Positions 7,628-17,026 of a stretch of DNA of 64,000 bases are shown one piece after another. The first letter of the stretch is position 1. The number at the start of each line of letters is the position of its first letter. A program made the translations under genes and the position numbers. Source of the stretch: Aquipseudomonas alcaligenes MRY13-0052 (GTDB lineage Bacteria; Pseudomonadota; Gammaproteobacteria; Pseudomonadales; Pseudomonadaceae). The DNA lies in contig BATO01000017.1 of NCBI GenBank assembly GCA_000474255.1, positions 1-64,000 of the forward strand, given 5' to 3'. Under the pieces are notes generated by a model. That model did not search any database, was not told the DNA's origin, and saw only the letters and a list, made by a program, of their open reading frames with translations.

Positions 7628-10600
7628 ATGTCGTTGTCCAGCGGGCTGATCGCCGCGGTCGCCCTTCTCTATATGGCCGTGCTGTTCGCCATCGCCTTCT
7701 ATGGCGACCGCCGTCGCGCGCCCATGCCGCCGAAGGGCCGTGCCCTGGTCTACAGCCTGTCGCTGGCGGTGTACTGCACCAGCTGGACCTTCTTCGGCGC
7801 CGTGGGCCAGGCCGCCGGCCAGCTCTGGGCCTTTTTGCCGATCTACCTCGGCCCCATCCTGCTGATGGTCTTCGCCCCCTGGGTGCTGCAGAAGATGGTG
7901 CTGATCAGCAAGCAGGAGAACATCACCTCCATCGCCGACTTCATCGCCGCCCGCTATGGCAAATCCCAGGCCCTGGCGGTGGTGGTGGCGCTGATCTGCC
8001 TGGTCAGCGTGCTGCCCTACATCGCCCTGCAGCTCAAGGGCATCGTCCTGGGCGTCAACCTGCTGATCGGCTCCGGCGCCGAATCCACCGGCACGCGCGC
8101 CCAGGACACCGCGCTGATCGTGTCCCTGGTGCTGGCGCTGTTCACCATCCTCTTCGGCACCCGCAACCTCGACGCCACCGAGCACCACCGCGGCATGGTG
8201 CTGGCCATCTCGTTCGAGTCGCTGATCAAGCTGCTGGCCTTCCTCGCCGTCGGCATCTTCGTCAGCTTCAGCCTGTTCGATGGCTTCGACGACCTGACCC
8301 TGCGCGCCATGCAGGCCACCCACCTGGAGAGCTTCTGGCTGCAGCCGGTGGACTGGCCGACCCTGATCGTGCAGACCGGCGTGGCGATGGTGGCGTTCGT
8401 CTGCCTGCCCCGGCAGTTCCATGTCGCGGTGGTGGAAAACATCGAGCCCCGTGACCTGCGCACCGCGCGCTGGGTGTTCCCGCTCTACCTGGGGCTGGCG
8501 GCGCTGTTCGTGGTGCCCATCGCCCTGGCCGGCAAGATGCTGCTGCCCGCCGGCGTGATGCCCGACTCCTTCGTCATCAGCCTGCCCCTGGCCGAGGCCC
8601 ATCCGTCCCTCGCCCTGCTGGCCTTCATCGGCGGCGCCTCGGCCGCCACCGGCATGGTCATCGTCGAAGCCGTGGCGCTCTCGACCATGGTCTCCAACGA
8701 CATGCTGCTGCCCTGGCTGCTGCGCCGGCAGAGCGCCGAGCGCCCCTTCGAGGTGTTCCGTCACTGGATGCTCTCGGTGCGCCGGGTCAGCATCGTGGTG
8801 ATCATCCTCCTCGGCTACGTCAGCTACCGCCTGCTGGGCTCCACCGCGAGCCTGGCCACCATCGGCCAGATCGCCTTCGCCGCCATCGCCCAGCTCGGCC
8901 CGGCCATGGCCGGCGCCCTGTACTGGAAGCAGGCCAACCGTCGCGGCGTGTTCGCCGGCCTCGCCACCGGCGCCCTGCTCTGGACCTACACCCTGGTGCT
9001 GCCACAGGTGGCCCGGGGGCTCGGCTGGCCGCTGGAGGCCTTCCCCGGTCTCGCCGGGCTGATGGCCAACCCGCTGAACCTGCCCATCGACCCGCAAACC
9101 CAGGGCGTGGTGCTGTCGCTGGCCGGCAACTGGCTGCTGTTCGCCTGGGTCTCGGTGTTCTCCCGCACCCGGGTGTCCGAGCACTGGCAGGCCAGCCGCT
9201 TCATCGGCCAGATCGTTTCGGCGCGGCCGAGCAACCGTTCGCTGCTGGCGGTGCAGGTGGAAGACCTGCTGATGCTGGCGGCGCGCTTCGTCGGCGAGGA
9301 ACGTGCGCGGCAGAGCTTCGTGCGCTTCGCCTACCGCCAGGGCACCAGCTTCAACCCGGTGCAGAACGCCAACCAGGACTGGATCACCCACACCGAACGC
9401 CTGCTCGCCGGCGTGCTCGGCGCCTCCTCCGCCCGCGCGGTGGTGAAGGCCGCCATCGAGGGCCGCGAGATGCAGGTGGAGGACGTCGTGCGCATCGTCG
9501 ACGAAGCCTCCGAGGTGCTGCAGTTCAACCGCGCCCTGCTGCAAGGGGCCATCGAGAACATCACCCAGGGCATCAGCGTGGTCGACCAGTCCCTGCGCCT
9601 GGTCGCCTGGAACCGCCGCTACCTGGAGCTGTTCGACTATCCCGAAGGCCTGATCAGCGTCGGCCGGCCGATCGCCGACATCATCCGCTACAACGCCGAA
9701 CGCGGCCTGTGCGGGCCGGGCGATGCCGAGGCCCACGTCTCGCGCCGGCTGTTCTGGATGCGCCAGGGCAACGCCCACACCTCCGAGCGGCTGTTCCCCA
9801 ATGGCCGGGTCATCGAGCTGATCGGCAACCCCATGCCCGGTGGCGGCTTCGTCATGAGCTTCACCGACATCACCGCGTTCCGCGAGGCCGAGAAGGCGCT
9901 CAAGGAGGCCAACGAAGGCCTGGAACAACGGGTCATCGACCGCACCCTCGAACTGTCCCAGCTCAACCAGGCGCTGATCGAAGCCAAGGGCACCGCCGAG
10001 GCGGCCAACCAGTCGAAGACGCGTTTCCTCGCCGCCGTCAGCCACGACCTGATGCAGCCGCTGAACGCCGCCCGATTGTTCTCCGCCGCCCTCGCCCACC
10101 AGCAGGACGCGCTGCCGGTTGAATCCCGCGAGCTGGTGGGCCACCTCGACAGCGCGTTGCGCTCGGCGGAGGACCTGATCACCGACCTGCTGGACATCTC
10201 GCGCCTGGAAAGCGGCCGCATCACCCCCGACCGTGCCGCCTTCCCCCTGGCCACGCTGTACGACGCCCTCGGTGCCGAATTCAAGGCACTGGCCCAGGAG
10301 CAGGGCGTGGACTTCCGCGTCAGCGGCAGCAAGCTGCGCATCGAGAGCGACATGAAGCTGCTGCGCCGTGTGCTGCAGAACTTCCTCACCAACGCCTTCC
10401 GCTATGCCAAGGGCCACGTGCTGCTGGGCGTGCGCCGCGAGGGCGGGCTGTTGCGCCTGGAAGTCTGGGACCGCGGCCCGGGCATTCCCGAAGACAAGCG
10501 CAAGGTGATCTTCGAAGAATTCAAGCGCCTGGACAGCCACCAGACCCGCGCAGAGAAAGGCCTGGGCCTGGGCCTGGCCATCGCCGACGGCCTCTGCCGC

Positions 10601-11104
10601 GTGCTCGGCCACCCCCTGGAAGTGCGCTCCTGGCCGGGCAAGGGCAGCGTGTTCAGCGTCAGCGTGCCCCTGGCGCGCACCCCGGCGCCCTCCCCGGTGG
10701 CAGTGCCGAAGGAAACCAACGGCCACGCCCTCGACGGCACCCAGGTGCTGTGCATCGACAACGAGGACAGCATCCTCACCGGCATGCACAGCCTGCTCTC
10801 GCGCTGGGGCTGCCAGGTGTGGACGGCGCGCAACCGCCTGGAATGCGAACACCTGCTGGCCGAGGACGTGCGCCCGCAACTGGCGCTGGTGGACTACCAC
10901 CTCGACGAGGGCGAGACCGGCACCGAGCTGATGGCCTGGCTGCGCACCCGCCTCGGCGCCCCGGTGCCGGGCGTGGTGATCAGCGCCGATGCCCGCGCCG
11001 AGCTGGTGGCGGAGGTCCACGCGGCCGGACTCGACTACCTGGCCAAACCCGTCAAGCCCGCCGCCCTGCGCGCCCTGCTCAGCCGGCACCTGGCACTGCG
11101 CTGA
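7628..11104 (+). CDS. Sodium:solute symporter-type hybrid sensor histidine kinase
   Basis: This 1158-residue protein joins five parts: an SSF transporter-like domain with about 13 helices (residues 1-500), a linker, a PAS domain (about 635-745, beginning IENITQGISVVDQ), a short coiled coil, a histidine kinase core with the phospho-acceptor His806 in AVSHDLMQPL, an ATPase domain (GLGLGLAI) and a C-terminal receiver with Asp1089 in LALVDYHLDEG. The layout matches the CbrA/NahK-like group of Pseudomonas sensors. A DNA-binding partner is not adjacent. The ATG at 7628 follows TCGGAG; the longer open frame lacks a better start. A membrane diguanylate cyclase follows 203 bases later. Confidence 0.92.
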   Translation: MSLSSGLIAAVALLYMAVLFAIAFYGDRRRAPMPPKGRALVYSLSLAVYCTSWTFFGAVGQAAGQLWAFLPIYLGPILLMVFAPWVLQKMVLISKQENITSIADFIAARYGKSQALAVVVALICLVSVLPYIALQLKGIVLGVNLLIGSGAESTGTRAQDTALIVSLVLALFTILFGTRNLDATEHHRGMVLAISFESLIKLLAFLAVGIFVSFSLFDGFDDLTLRAMQATHLESFWLQPVDWPTLIVQTGVAMVAFVCLPRQFHVAVVENIEPRDLRTARWVFPLYLGLAALFVVPIALAGKMLLPAGVMPDSFVISLPLAEAHPSLALLAFIGGASAATGMVIVEAVALSTMVSNDMLLPWLLRRQSAERPFEVFRHWMLSVRRVSIVVIILLGYVSYRLLGSTASLATIGQIAFAAIAQLGPAMAGALYWKQANRRGVFAGLATGALLWTYTLVLPQVARGLGWPLEAFPGLAGLMANPLNLPIDPQTQGVVLSLAGNWLLFAWVSVFSRTRVSEHWQASRFIGQIVSARPSNRSLLAVQVEDLLMLAARFVGEERARQSFVRFAYRQGTSFNPVQNANQDWITHTERLLAGVLGASSARAVVKAAIEGREMQVEDVVRIVDEASEVLQFNRALLQGAIENITQGISVVDQSLRLVAWNRRYLELFDYPEGLISVGRPIADIIRYNAERGLCGPGDAEAHVSRRLFWMRQGNAHTSERLFPNGRVIELIGNPMPGGGFVMSFTDITAFREAEKALKEANEGLEQRVIDRTLELSQLNQALIEAKGTAEAANQSKTRFLAAVSHDLMQPLNAARLFSAALAHQQDALPVESRELVGHLDSALRSAEDLITDLLDISRLESGRITPDRAAFPLATLYDALGAEFKALAQEQGVDFRVSGSKLRIESDMKLLRRVLQNFLTNAFRYAKGHVLLGVRREGGLLRLEVWDRGPGIPEDKRKVIFEEFKRLDSHQTRAEKGLGLGLAIADGLCRVLGHPLEVRSWPGKGSVFSVSVPLARTPAPSPVAVPKETNGHALDGTQVLCIDNEDSILTGMHSLLSRWGCQVWTARNRLECEHLLAEDVRPQLALVDYHLDEGETGTELMAWLRTRLGAPVPGVVISADARAELVAEVHAAGLDYLAKPVKPAALRALLSRHLALR

Positions 11105-11307
11105 GCGCGAGGCCAGCGCGCTGGAGGCCAGGGGGCACGGCCAACGCCAGGTGCCGCTTCGCTCCCGCCTCCTGCGCAGCCTGGGCAGGGACGCGCCGGT
11201 GACAGCGGCGACAGTCGATAGGCCGCTGTTCTCCTCGGCGATGCGGGACGGTATAAGGAACCCCTGGCGCACCCTGCCGCCAGGCCGTCATGCCAGGAGC
11301 CATCGCA

Positions 11308-12510
11308 ATGAATCTTTCCAGTGGGTCGGGCCCGGTGCCGACCCACCTTCCCGAGCGCCCAGCCGAGGACTACCTCGCCGAACGGGTCGCCACGCTGTTC
11401 TCCACCAGTCCCTCGACTGCGGTCGGCAACGTCTTCTCCGGGTCCATGGTGTTCGGCGTCTACCACGCCAGCGCGCCACTGCGCGGGCTGTGCATCTGGC
11501 TGGCCATCCTGGTGGTGCTGATGGTGGTGCGCCTGTCCCTGGTGCGCGCCTGGCGGCGTGATCCGCAACGCTTCCCGCCGCTGACCTGGGCGCGCATGAC
11601 CATGTGCCAGTGCGGCGCCGTGGGCGTGGCCTGGGGTGTCGGCGCCATCTGGCTGATGGGCTATGGCACGCCCTACGAGGACGTGATCTTCGGCTGCATC
11701 GCCCTGGCCTCGGTGATGGTCGCCATGAGCAACGTCTCCTACTGGCCGGCGCACCTGGCCTTCCATGTGCCCATGTTCTTCTTCCTCGGCATCGCCTACG
11801 GCCGTGACCCGGAGCCCCAGGCGATGTTCCTCGCCGTCTCCGCCTGGGTGGTCTGCCCCTTCATCGCCGAGATGGGCCGGCGCCTGCAGATCCGCTTCAA
11901 CGAGGCCCTGAAGCTGGCCTGGGAACACCAGGTGCTGGCGCACAAGTACGCCCTGGCCAACCAGGAACTGGCCATCCTCAGCCGCACCGATGACCTCACC
12001 CGCATCGCCAACAAGCGCCACCTCGACGAAACCCTGAAGCGTGAATGGCACCGCTGCGCGCGCAACCACGAGCACCTGGGCGTGTTGATGCTGGATATCG
12101 ACCACTTCAAGCTCTACAACGACAGCTACGGCCACCTCGCCGGCGACATCTGCATCCGCCAGGTGGCCGAGGCGATGCGTGCGAGCATCCGCGAGCACTG
12201 CGATTTCGTCGCACGCTTCGGCGGTGAGGAGTTCACCGTGGTCATGCCCGGGGCCGACCTGGAAACCGCCCGCGCCATCGCCGAACGCATCCGCGCGGCC
12301 GTGGAGGACCTGGACCAGCCCCATGCCGGTGCCGAGCGCGGCCACCTCACCGTGAGCATTGGCGTGGCCTCCACCGAGCAGGGCACGGCGATCAGCGAGG
12401 AGGCCCTGGTGGGTAACGCCGACGTGGCCCTCTACGCGGCCAAGCACGCCGGGCGCAACCGGGTGGAAGCCTTTCGCGGGCAGTCCACCCTCCTCGCCCC
12501 CGTGCACTGA
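11308..12510 (+). CDS. Membrane diguanylate cyclase (GGDEF domain)
   Basis: This 400-residue protein has five or so N-terminal membrane helices (residues about 55-200) and a C-terminal GGDEF domain with an intact active-site loop, RFGGEEF, preceded by MLDIDHFKLYND, the metal and GTP-binding strand. It should make cyclic di-GMP. The residues five positions before GGEEF read REHCD rather than RxxD, so the usual product-inhibition site looks absent. The ATG at 11308 is chosen because AGGAG lies nine bases upstream; an in-frame ATG at 11290 has none. Confidence 0.88.
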   Translation: MNLSSGSGPVPTHLPERPAEDYLAERVATLFSTSPSTAVGNVFSGSMVFGVYHASAPLRGLCIWLAILVVLMVVRLSLVRAWRRDPQRFPPLTWARMTMCQCGAVGVAWGVGAIWLMGYGTPYEDVIFGCIALASVMVAMSNVSYWPAHLAFHVPMFFFLGIAYGRDPEPQAMFLAVSAWVVCPFIAEMGRRLQIRFNEALKLAWEHQVLAHKYALANQELAILSRTDDLTRIANKRHLDETLKREWHRCARNHEHLGVLMLDIDHFKLYNDSYGHLAGDICIRQVAEAMRASIREHCDFVARFGGEEFTVVMPGADLETARAIAERIRAAVEDLDQPHAGAERGHLTVSIGVASTEQGTAISEEALVGNADVALYAAKHAGRNRVEAFRGQSTLLAPVH

Positions 12511-12521
12511 AGGCGCGGGCT

Positions 12522-13334
12522 TCAGCCCTTGAGAAAGCCCCTGAGCAGCTCGCCCACACGGCCACCCAGCTCCTGGTTGGCCGAGAGCTGCAGCCCGCGC
12601 GCAAGCTCGCTGTCCACCACCTGTTCCACCAGCGGGCGCAGCGCCAGCAACTGACGGTTGAGGCCTTCCAGTTCGGCGACATGGGGCAGGCTGGTGCTGA
12701 GCAGCGGGTTGACCAGGTGATCGACGATCATCCGCACGATGCCCTCCGCCACCGGCTCCACCTGCTGGCGGATCGTGGCGAACTGCTCCAGCAGCACCAG
12801 CAGCGGAATCCCTGAACGGTGCAGCTGCACCCCGGCATTGAAGATGCGCGGGTTGAGCACGCGCAGGTGGTCCCCGGCGAACTCGATCAGCCCCAGTTCA
12901 TGGGCGATGTCCATGGCTTCATCGGTGAGCTCGTCGCCGAACAGCGCCTGCACCTCGTCGAAGCCCAGGGGCGTAGGCTCAAGCTGGGTCCAGTCGCCGA
13001 CTATGGCCTGCTCCAGGCCGAGCACATGAGCCAGGTCGCGGCCCTGTTCCCAGGCCTCGAACAGCTCGCGGATGCTGGCGATGCTGTAGCCGCGCTCCAG
13101 CAACTGGCCGATCAGGCGCAGGCGCGCCAGGTGCTCGCCGCTGTAGATACCCACACGACCCCGGCGCTCGGGCGGTGGCAAGAGCCCGCGATCCTGGTAG
13201 GCACGCAGGTTGCGCACGGTGGTACCGGCCTCGCGGGCCAGCTCGTCGACTGTGTATTCCTCACCGGGAACGGGCTCGGGGATGTGCGGCGCCTGGGCGA
13301 GCAAGCGCTGCATGAAACTGGGGGAATTCTTCAT
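12522..13334 (-). CDS. MerR family transcriptional regulator
   Basis: This 270-residue protein has the MerR winged helix-turn-helix near residues 22-95 (YTVDELAREAGTTVRNLRAY, then DRGLLPPPER and a YSGEHLARLRLI helix). The 175-residue C-terminal part is an alpha-helical sensing or dimerisation domain without the paired cysteines of metal sensors, so a metal ligand is unlikely. It is divergent from the alpha/beta hydrolase operon 314 bases away and may control it. The start at 13334 gives a normal MerR N-terminus; an earlier in-frame start exists 12 codons upstream. Confidence 0.85.
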   Translation of the reverse strand: MKNSPSFMQRLLAQAPHIPEPVPGEEYTVDELAREAGTTVRNLRAYQDRGLLPPPERRGRVGIYSGEHLARLRLIGQLLERGYSIASIRELFEAWEQGRDLAHVLGLEQAIVGDWTQLEPTPLGFDEVQALFGDELTDEAMDIAHELGLIEFAGDHLRVLNPRIFNAGVQLHRSGIPLLVLLEQFATIRQQVEPVAEGIVRMIVDHLVNPLLSTSLPHVAELEGLNRQLLALRPLVEQVVDSELARGLQLSANQELGGRVGELLRGFLKG

Positions 13335-13647
13335 GGGCGGATCATATCTCCGTGCCACAACGGCCAACAACAGTGCCGCCAGAGGCCCAACCTATGGCTG
13401 GACCTGCCGGCACAGAGGGCCCGCCAAAACCCGGATAACGCCACGCAAGCCGCCTGGCACGGCACTTTGCGGGCAGCGGTAACGCGGTAACAGGCGCACC
13501 GCCGATAGGGCCTCCGCATCTGGCCAGCACCGCATCCCTGGCCGACAATCGATGACATCGAATGATGTAACGATTCAGGCCCGCAGGAGATCCGCCATGC
13601 CCGCCACGCACCCCGCCCCCCCTTTGCCCGCACCGGGAGGCGAGCCG
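13335..13647. other. Divergent intergenic region, merR/hydrolase, with tandem 8-bp repeat
   Basis: No gene is seen in this gap. It contains two back-to-back copies of GCGGTAAC (13476-13483 and 13484-13491) and a short palindrome ACATC-GAAT-GATGT (13555-13568) that could be regulator contacts. The palindrome is 80 to 90 bases upstream of the chosen hydrolase start. An alternative in-frame start for the hydrolase lies inside the gap at 13597. Confidence 0.35.
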
Positions 13648-14562
13648 ATGAACGCGCCCCTCACCCTCGAACCCCAGCGCGTGACGGTGCAAGGCGACGG
13701 CGTGCGCCTGGCCACCTACCAGTGGGGCAATGCCAAGGGGCCGACCCTACTGCTGGTGCACGGCTACCCGGACAGCCACGAGGTGTGGCTGCCGCTGGTG
13801 CGCGAACTGGCGGCGGACTACCGCATCATCGCCTACGACGTGCGTGGCGCCGGCGCATCGGGGGTGCCGCCGCGCATCCGCGACTACCGCCTGCCGCGCC
13901 TGGCCAATGACCTGGAAGCCGTGCTGCGTGCCCTCAGCCCGGATCGCCGCGTGCACCTGGTGGCCCACGACTGGGGCTCGATCCAGAGCTGGGAAGCGGT
14001 GACCGAGCCGCGTATCCAGCCACTACTGGCGTCCTACACCAGCATCTCCGGCCCCTGCCTGGACCACGTCGGCCACTGGATGCGCAGCCGCCTGCGGGAA
14101 AAGCGCGTCGGCGCCTACCTGCAGATGATCGGGCAACTGCTCAGCTCCTGGTACATCGCCTTTTTCCACACCCCGCTGCTGCCGGAGCTCACCTGGAAAC
14201 TGGGACTTGCCCGCGCCTGGCCAGGCCTGCTGCGCCGCGTCGAAGGCATCGCCAAGCCACACGTCAGCAGCACCCAGCTCACCGACGGCCAGCGTGGGGT
14301 GAGGCTCTACCGCGCCAATTTCATCAGCAGCCTGTTCCGCCCCCGTGAACGCCACACCGACCTGCCCGTGCACCTGGTCATCCCCACCCGCGACCGCTTC
14401 GTGCGTCCGCAGCTGTTCGATGAGCTGACCCGTTGGGCGCCGACCCTGTGGCGCCGTGAAGTGCGCGCCGGCCACTGGCAACTGCTGGCCGAGCCGCAGC
14501 GGCTGGCCGGTTGGCTGCGTGAATTCGTCGACCGCGAGGAACCGGCCAGGAGAGCCTCATGA
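13648..14562 (+). CDS. Alpha/beta fold hydrolase
   Basis: This 304-residue alpha/beta hydrolase has the oxyanion-hole motif LLVHGYPDSHEVW (about residues 35-47), an acid-bearing strand (IIAYDVRGAGASG) and a nucleophile-elbow region in HLVAHDWGSIQSW, where the residue at the elbow is aspartate (HDWGS). That is the arrangement of epoxide hydrolases and haloalkane dehalogenases rather than serine esterases. A final catalytic histidine is likely in RAGHWQLL. GGAGG seven bases upstream supports the ATG at 13648; an ATG at 13597, also with AGGAG, would add 17 proline-rich residues. Its stop overlaps the next gene. Confidence 0.82.
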   Translation: MNAPLTLEPQRVTVQGDGVRLATYQWGNAKGPTLLLVHGYPDSHEVWLPLVRELAADYRIIAYDVRGAGASGVPPRIRDYRLPRLANDLEAVLRALSPDRRVHLVAHDWGSIQSWEAVTEPRIQPLLASYTSISGPCLDHVGHWMRSRLREKRVGAYLQMIGQLLSSWYIAFFHTPLLPELTWKLGLARAWPGLLRRVEGIAKPHVSSTQLTDGQRGVRLYRANFISSLFRPRERHTDLPVHLVIPTRDRFVRPQLFDELTRWAPTLWRREVRAGHWQLLAEPQRLAGWLREFVDREEPARRAS

Positions 14563-15443
14563 GCACCGAGCACCACCGCCTCGAACAGCGCAAGGTGCGC
14601 TTCGACTTCGCCGACACGCCGCTGCACTGGGTGCCGGGCGAACCCGAGGCTTCGCACATCATGAACAGCCTGCACCTGATCCTGCCGGCCGGGGAGTTCT
14701 GGTTCTGCCGGGTCTACAACAAGGCCCTGCCCCAGGTGACCGACCCGCTGCTGGCCGAAGACGTGCGCGGCTTCGTGCGCCAGGAGGCTCAGCACGCCCG
14801 TGCCCACGACAGCGCATTGAAACCCTACCTGGAACGCCACGGGCTGGACCCAGCGCCGGTCACCGCCGGCATCTACCGCCTGTTCGACAAGGTGCTTTGC
14901 GACCACCCGCTGGGCGAACACCGCCTGAGCCGCTGGCTGCAACCCTGGTGGCTGCGCCAGCGCGTCGGCCTGATCGCCGCCGTGGAACATTTCACCTGCG
15001 TGCTGGGCAACTGGATCATCACCACCCGCAGCCTCGACCAAGCCGACCCGGTGATGCTCGACCTGCTGCGCTGGCACGGTGCCGAGGAAGTGGAGCACCG
15101 CTGCGTCGCCCATGACCTGCATGTGCACCTGGGCGGCAGCCTGCTGGCGCGGGGGTTCTACATGGTGGTGGCGTGCATCGCACTGATCACCCTGTTCAGC
15201 GTCGGCTCCGCCAGCCTGATGCGCCAGGACCCGGCCACCCGCAAGCGCGCCGGCTTCCTCCGTCACTGGCGCCGCCTGGGCGCCCGCGACACGCTGCCCA
15301 CGCCCGCCAGCATAGGCCGCGCGGTGCTGCGCTATTACGAGCCGGGTTTCCACCCGCGTACCGAAGGCGATCTGTCAGTGGCGCTGAGTTACCTGGAGCG
15401 CTCGCCGGCAGCGCAGCGTGCCGCGGCGGAAGCGGGCGCCTGA
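14559..15443 (+). CDS. Putative metal-dependent hydrolase (PF10118-type)
   Basis: This 294-residue protein matches a proteobacterial family annotated as predicted metal-dependent hydrolase. It has repeated helical segments with regularly placed acidic and histidine residues: FVRQEAQHARAH (about residue 70), VEHFTCVLG (about 140) and GAEEVEHRCVAHD (about 170). That pattern resembles a ferritin-like di-metal site, so it may be an oxygenase or hydrolase; no member's reaction is known to me. It starts in an ATGA overlap with the alpha/beta hydrolase, so the two are translated together and probably share a pathway, perhaps lipid or xenobiotic breakdown. Confidence 0.75.
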   Translation: MSTEHHRLEQRKVRFDFADTPLHWVPGEPEASHIMNSLHLILPAGEFWFCRVYNKALPQVTDPLLAEDVRGFVRQEAQHARAHDSALKPYLERHGLDPAPVTAGIYRLFDKVLCDHPLGEHRLSRWLQPWWLRQRVGLIAAVEHFTCVLGNWIITTRSLDQADPVMLDLLRWHGAEEVEHRCVAHDLHVHLGGSLLARGFYMVVACIALITLFSVGSASLMRQDPATRKRAGFLRHWRRLGARDTLPTPASIGRAVLRYYEPGFHPRTEGDLSVALSYLERSPAAQRAAAEAGA

Positions 15444-15498
15444 CCCGCCGGCCGGCACCGAGGAATGAGGCCCACCAGCTGGGCCCAGAACGAAGGCA

Positions 15499-16974
15499 TC
15501 ACTCCTCCAGCTCATCCAGCAGCGGCAGCCCTGCCGCGCGCTCGAGCAGGTCGGTGGGTAGGCTCTTGCTGGCGCGGGCCCCTAGCAGCTTGATGTTCTC
15601 GACCCGGCTGACGAGGTTGCCGCGCCCGTCCACCAGCTTGTTGCGGGCGGCGGCGTAGGCCTTGTCCAGCTGCTGCAGGCGGCTGCCCATCTCGTCCAGG
15701 TCCTGCACGAAGGCGACGAACTTGTCGTAAAGGGCCCCGGCGCGCTCGGCGATCTCACGGGCGTTCTGGCTCTGCCGCTCCTGGCGCCACAGGCTGTCGA
15801 TGACCCGCAGGGTGGCCAGCAGGGTGGTCGGGCTGACGATGACGATGTGCTGGTCGTAAGCCTCCTGGAACAACCCCGGATCGGCCTGCAAGGCGGCAGC
15901 GAACGCGGCCTCGATGGGCACGAAGAGCAGCACGAAGTCCAGGCTGTGCAGGCCCTCCAGGCGCTGGTAATCCTTCACCGACAGACCCTTGAGGTGATTA
16001 CGCAAGGACAGCACGTGCTGTTTCAGCGCCTGGGCACGGACGGCCTCGTCTTCGGCGGCAATCAGCGCCTGGTAGGCGGTAAGGCTGACCTTGGCGTCCA
16101 CCACCACCTGCTTGTCGCCCGGCAACTGGATCAGCACGTCGGGCTGGAAGCGCTGGCCATCGGCGCTGTTCAGGCTGACCTGGGTCTGGTACTCGCGGCC
16201 CTTCTCCAGGCCGGCATGCTCCAGCACCCGTTCCAGCACCAGCTCGCCCCAATTGCCCTGGGTCTTCTGGCCCTTGAGCGCGCGGGTGAGGTTGGTGGCC
16301 TCATCCCCCAGGCGCTGGTTGAGCTGCTGCAGGCGCTCCAGCTCCTTGCCCAGGGAGAAGCGTTCGCGCGCCTCCTGTTGATAACTCTCCTCGACACGCT
16401 TCTCGAAGGCCTGGATGCGCTCCTTCAACGGGTCGAGCATCTGCCCCAAGCGCTGCTGGCTGGTCTCGGCGAAACGCTGCTCGCGCTCATCGAAGATCTT
16501 CCCGGCCAGCTCGGCGAACTGGGCGCGCAAATCATCGCGGGCGGCCTGCAGGTCGGCCAGGCGCTGGGCGTGGGAATCCTGCTGTTCGCGCAGCTCCGCG
16601 ACCAGGGCGGCACGCTCGCTATCCAGGCGACGCAGCTCGCCCTCCTTGCGCTCGCGCTCCTCGCTCCAGGCCGCCTGGGCTTCGCGAGCGGCCTTGCGCT
16701 CGACGCCGAGCAGCTCGGCCTCGCGGCGCAACGCTGCCAGTTCGGCCTGTTGGGCGGCGTTGTTCTGGGTGAGTTCGCGGATTTCCACGCGGCTGTCGTC
16801 GAGCTGGGCACCGAGCCCGTCCTGGGCCATCTGCGCGGTGGCGAGGCGCTCGTCGAGCAACAGCCGTTCGAGTTCGCCGACGGCAATGCGGCGTTGCTGA
16901 TGCCAGGCCAGGCCCAACAGGGGAACAGCGGCGAGCGCGAGGCCGATCAGCAGATTGGGCAGGTCGAAGGGCAT
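15499..16974 (-). CDS. rmuC: DNA recombination protein RmuC
   Basis: This 491-residue protein has an N-terminal membrane helix (about residues 5-24), a long coiled coil (about 30-230) rich in Glu, Arg, Ala and Gln, and a C-terminal RmuC domain with a nuclease-like fold (GNWGELVLERVLEHAGLEKGREY, then QPDVLIQLPGDKQVVVDAKVSLTAY). The DAK pair fits the D-x-K motif of PD-(D/E)xK nucleases. RmuC limits inversion between short repeats in E. coli. It stands alone between convergent and co-directional genes and is full length. Confidence 0.93.
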   Translation of the reverse strand: MPFDLPNLLIGLALAAVPLLGLAWHQQRRIAVGELERLLLDERLATAQMAQDGLGAQLDDSRVEIRELTQNNAAQQAELAALRREAELLGVERKAAREAQAAWSEERERKEGELRRLDSERAALVAELREQQDSHAQRLADLQAARDDLRAQFAELAGKIFDEREQRFAETSQQRLGQMLDPLKERIQAFEKRVEESYQQEARERFSLGKELERLQQLNQRLGDEATNLTRALKGQKTQGNWGELVLERVLEHAGLEKGREYQTQVSLNSADGQRFQPDVLIQLPGDKQVVVDAKVSLTAYQALIAAEDEAVRAQALKQHVLSLRNHLKGLSVKDYQRLEGLHSLDFVLLFVPIEAAFAAALQADPGLFQEAYDQHIVIVSPTTLLATLRVIDSLWRQERQSQNAREIAERAGALYDKFVAFVQDLDEMGSRLQQLDKAYAAARNKLVDGRGNLVSRVENIKLLGARASKSLPTDLLERAAGLPLLDELEE

Positions 16975-17026
16975 GGGGGGCTCCGCGGAAGGATGCCGAG
17001 CAGTATACCCAGCGCCCAGGCGGCGG

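Noticed and set aside
7409-11272. Very long minus-strand open frame (about 1287 codons) opposite the hybrid sensor kinase
   Set aside because: It is a shadow of the high-GC plus-strand gene, with histidine, glutamine and glycine-rich product, and no ribosome site or domain.
13470-13495. Tandem GCGGTAAC repeat considered as a microsatellite
   Set aside because: Only two copies; more likely a regulatory half-site pair than a repeat array, so listed only as a note in the intergenic feature.
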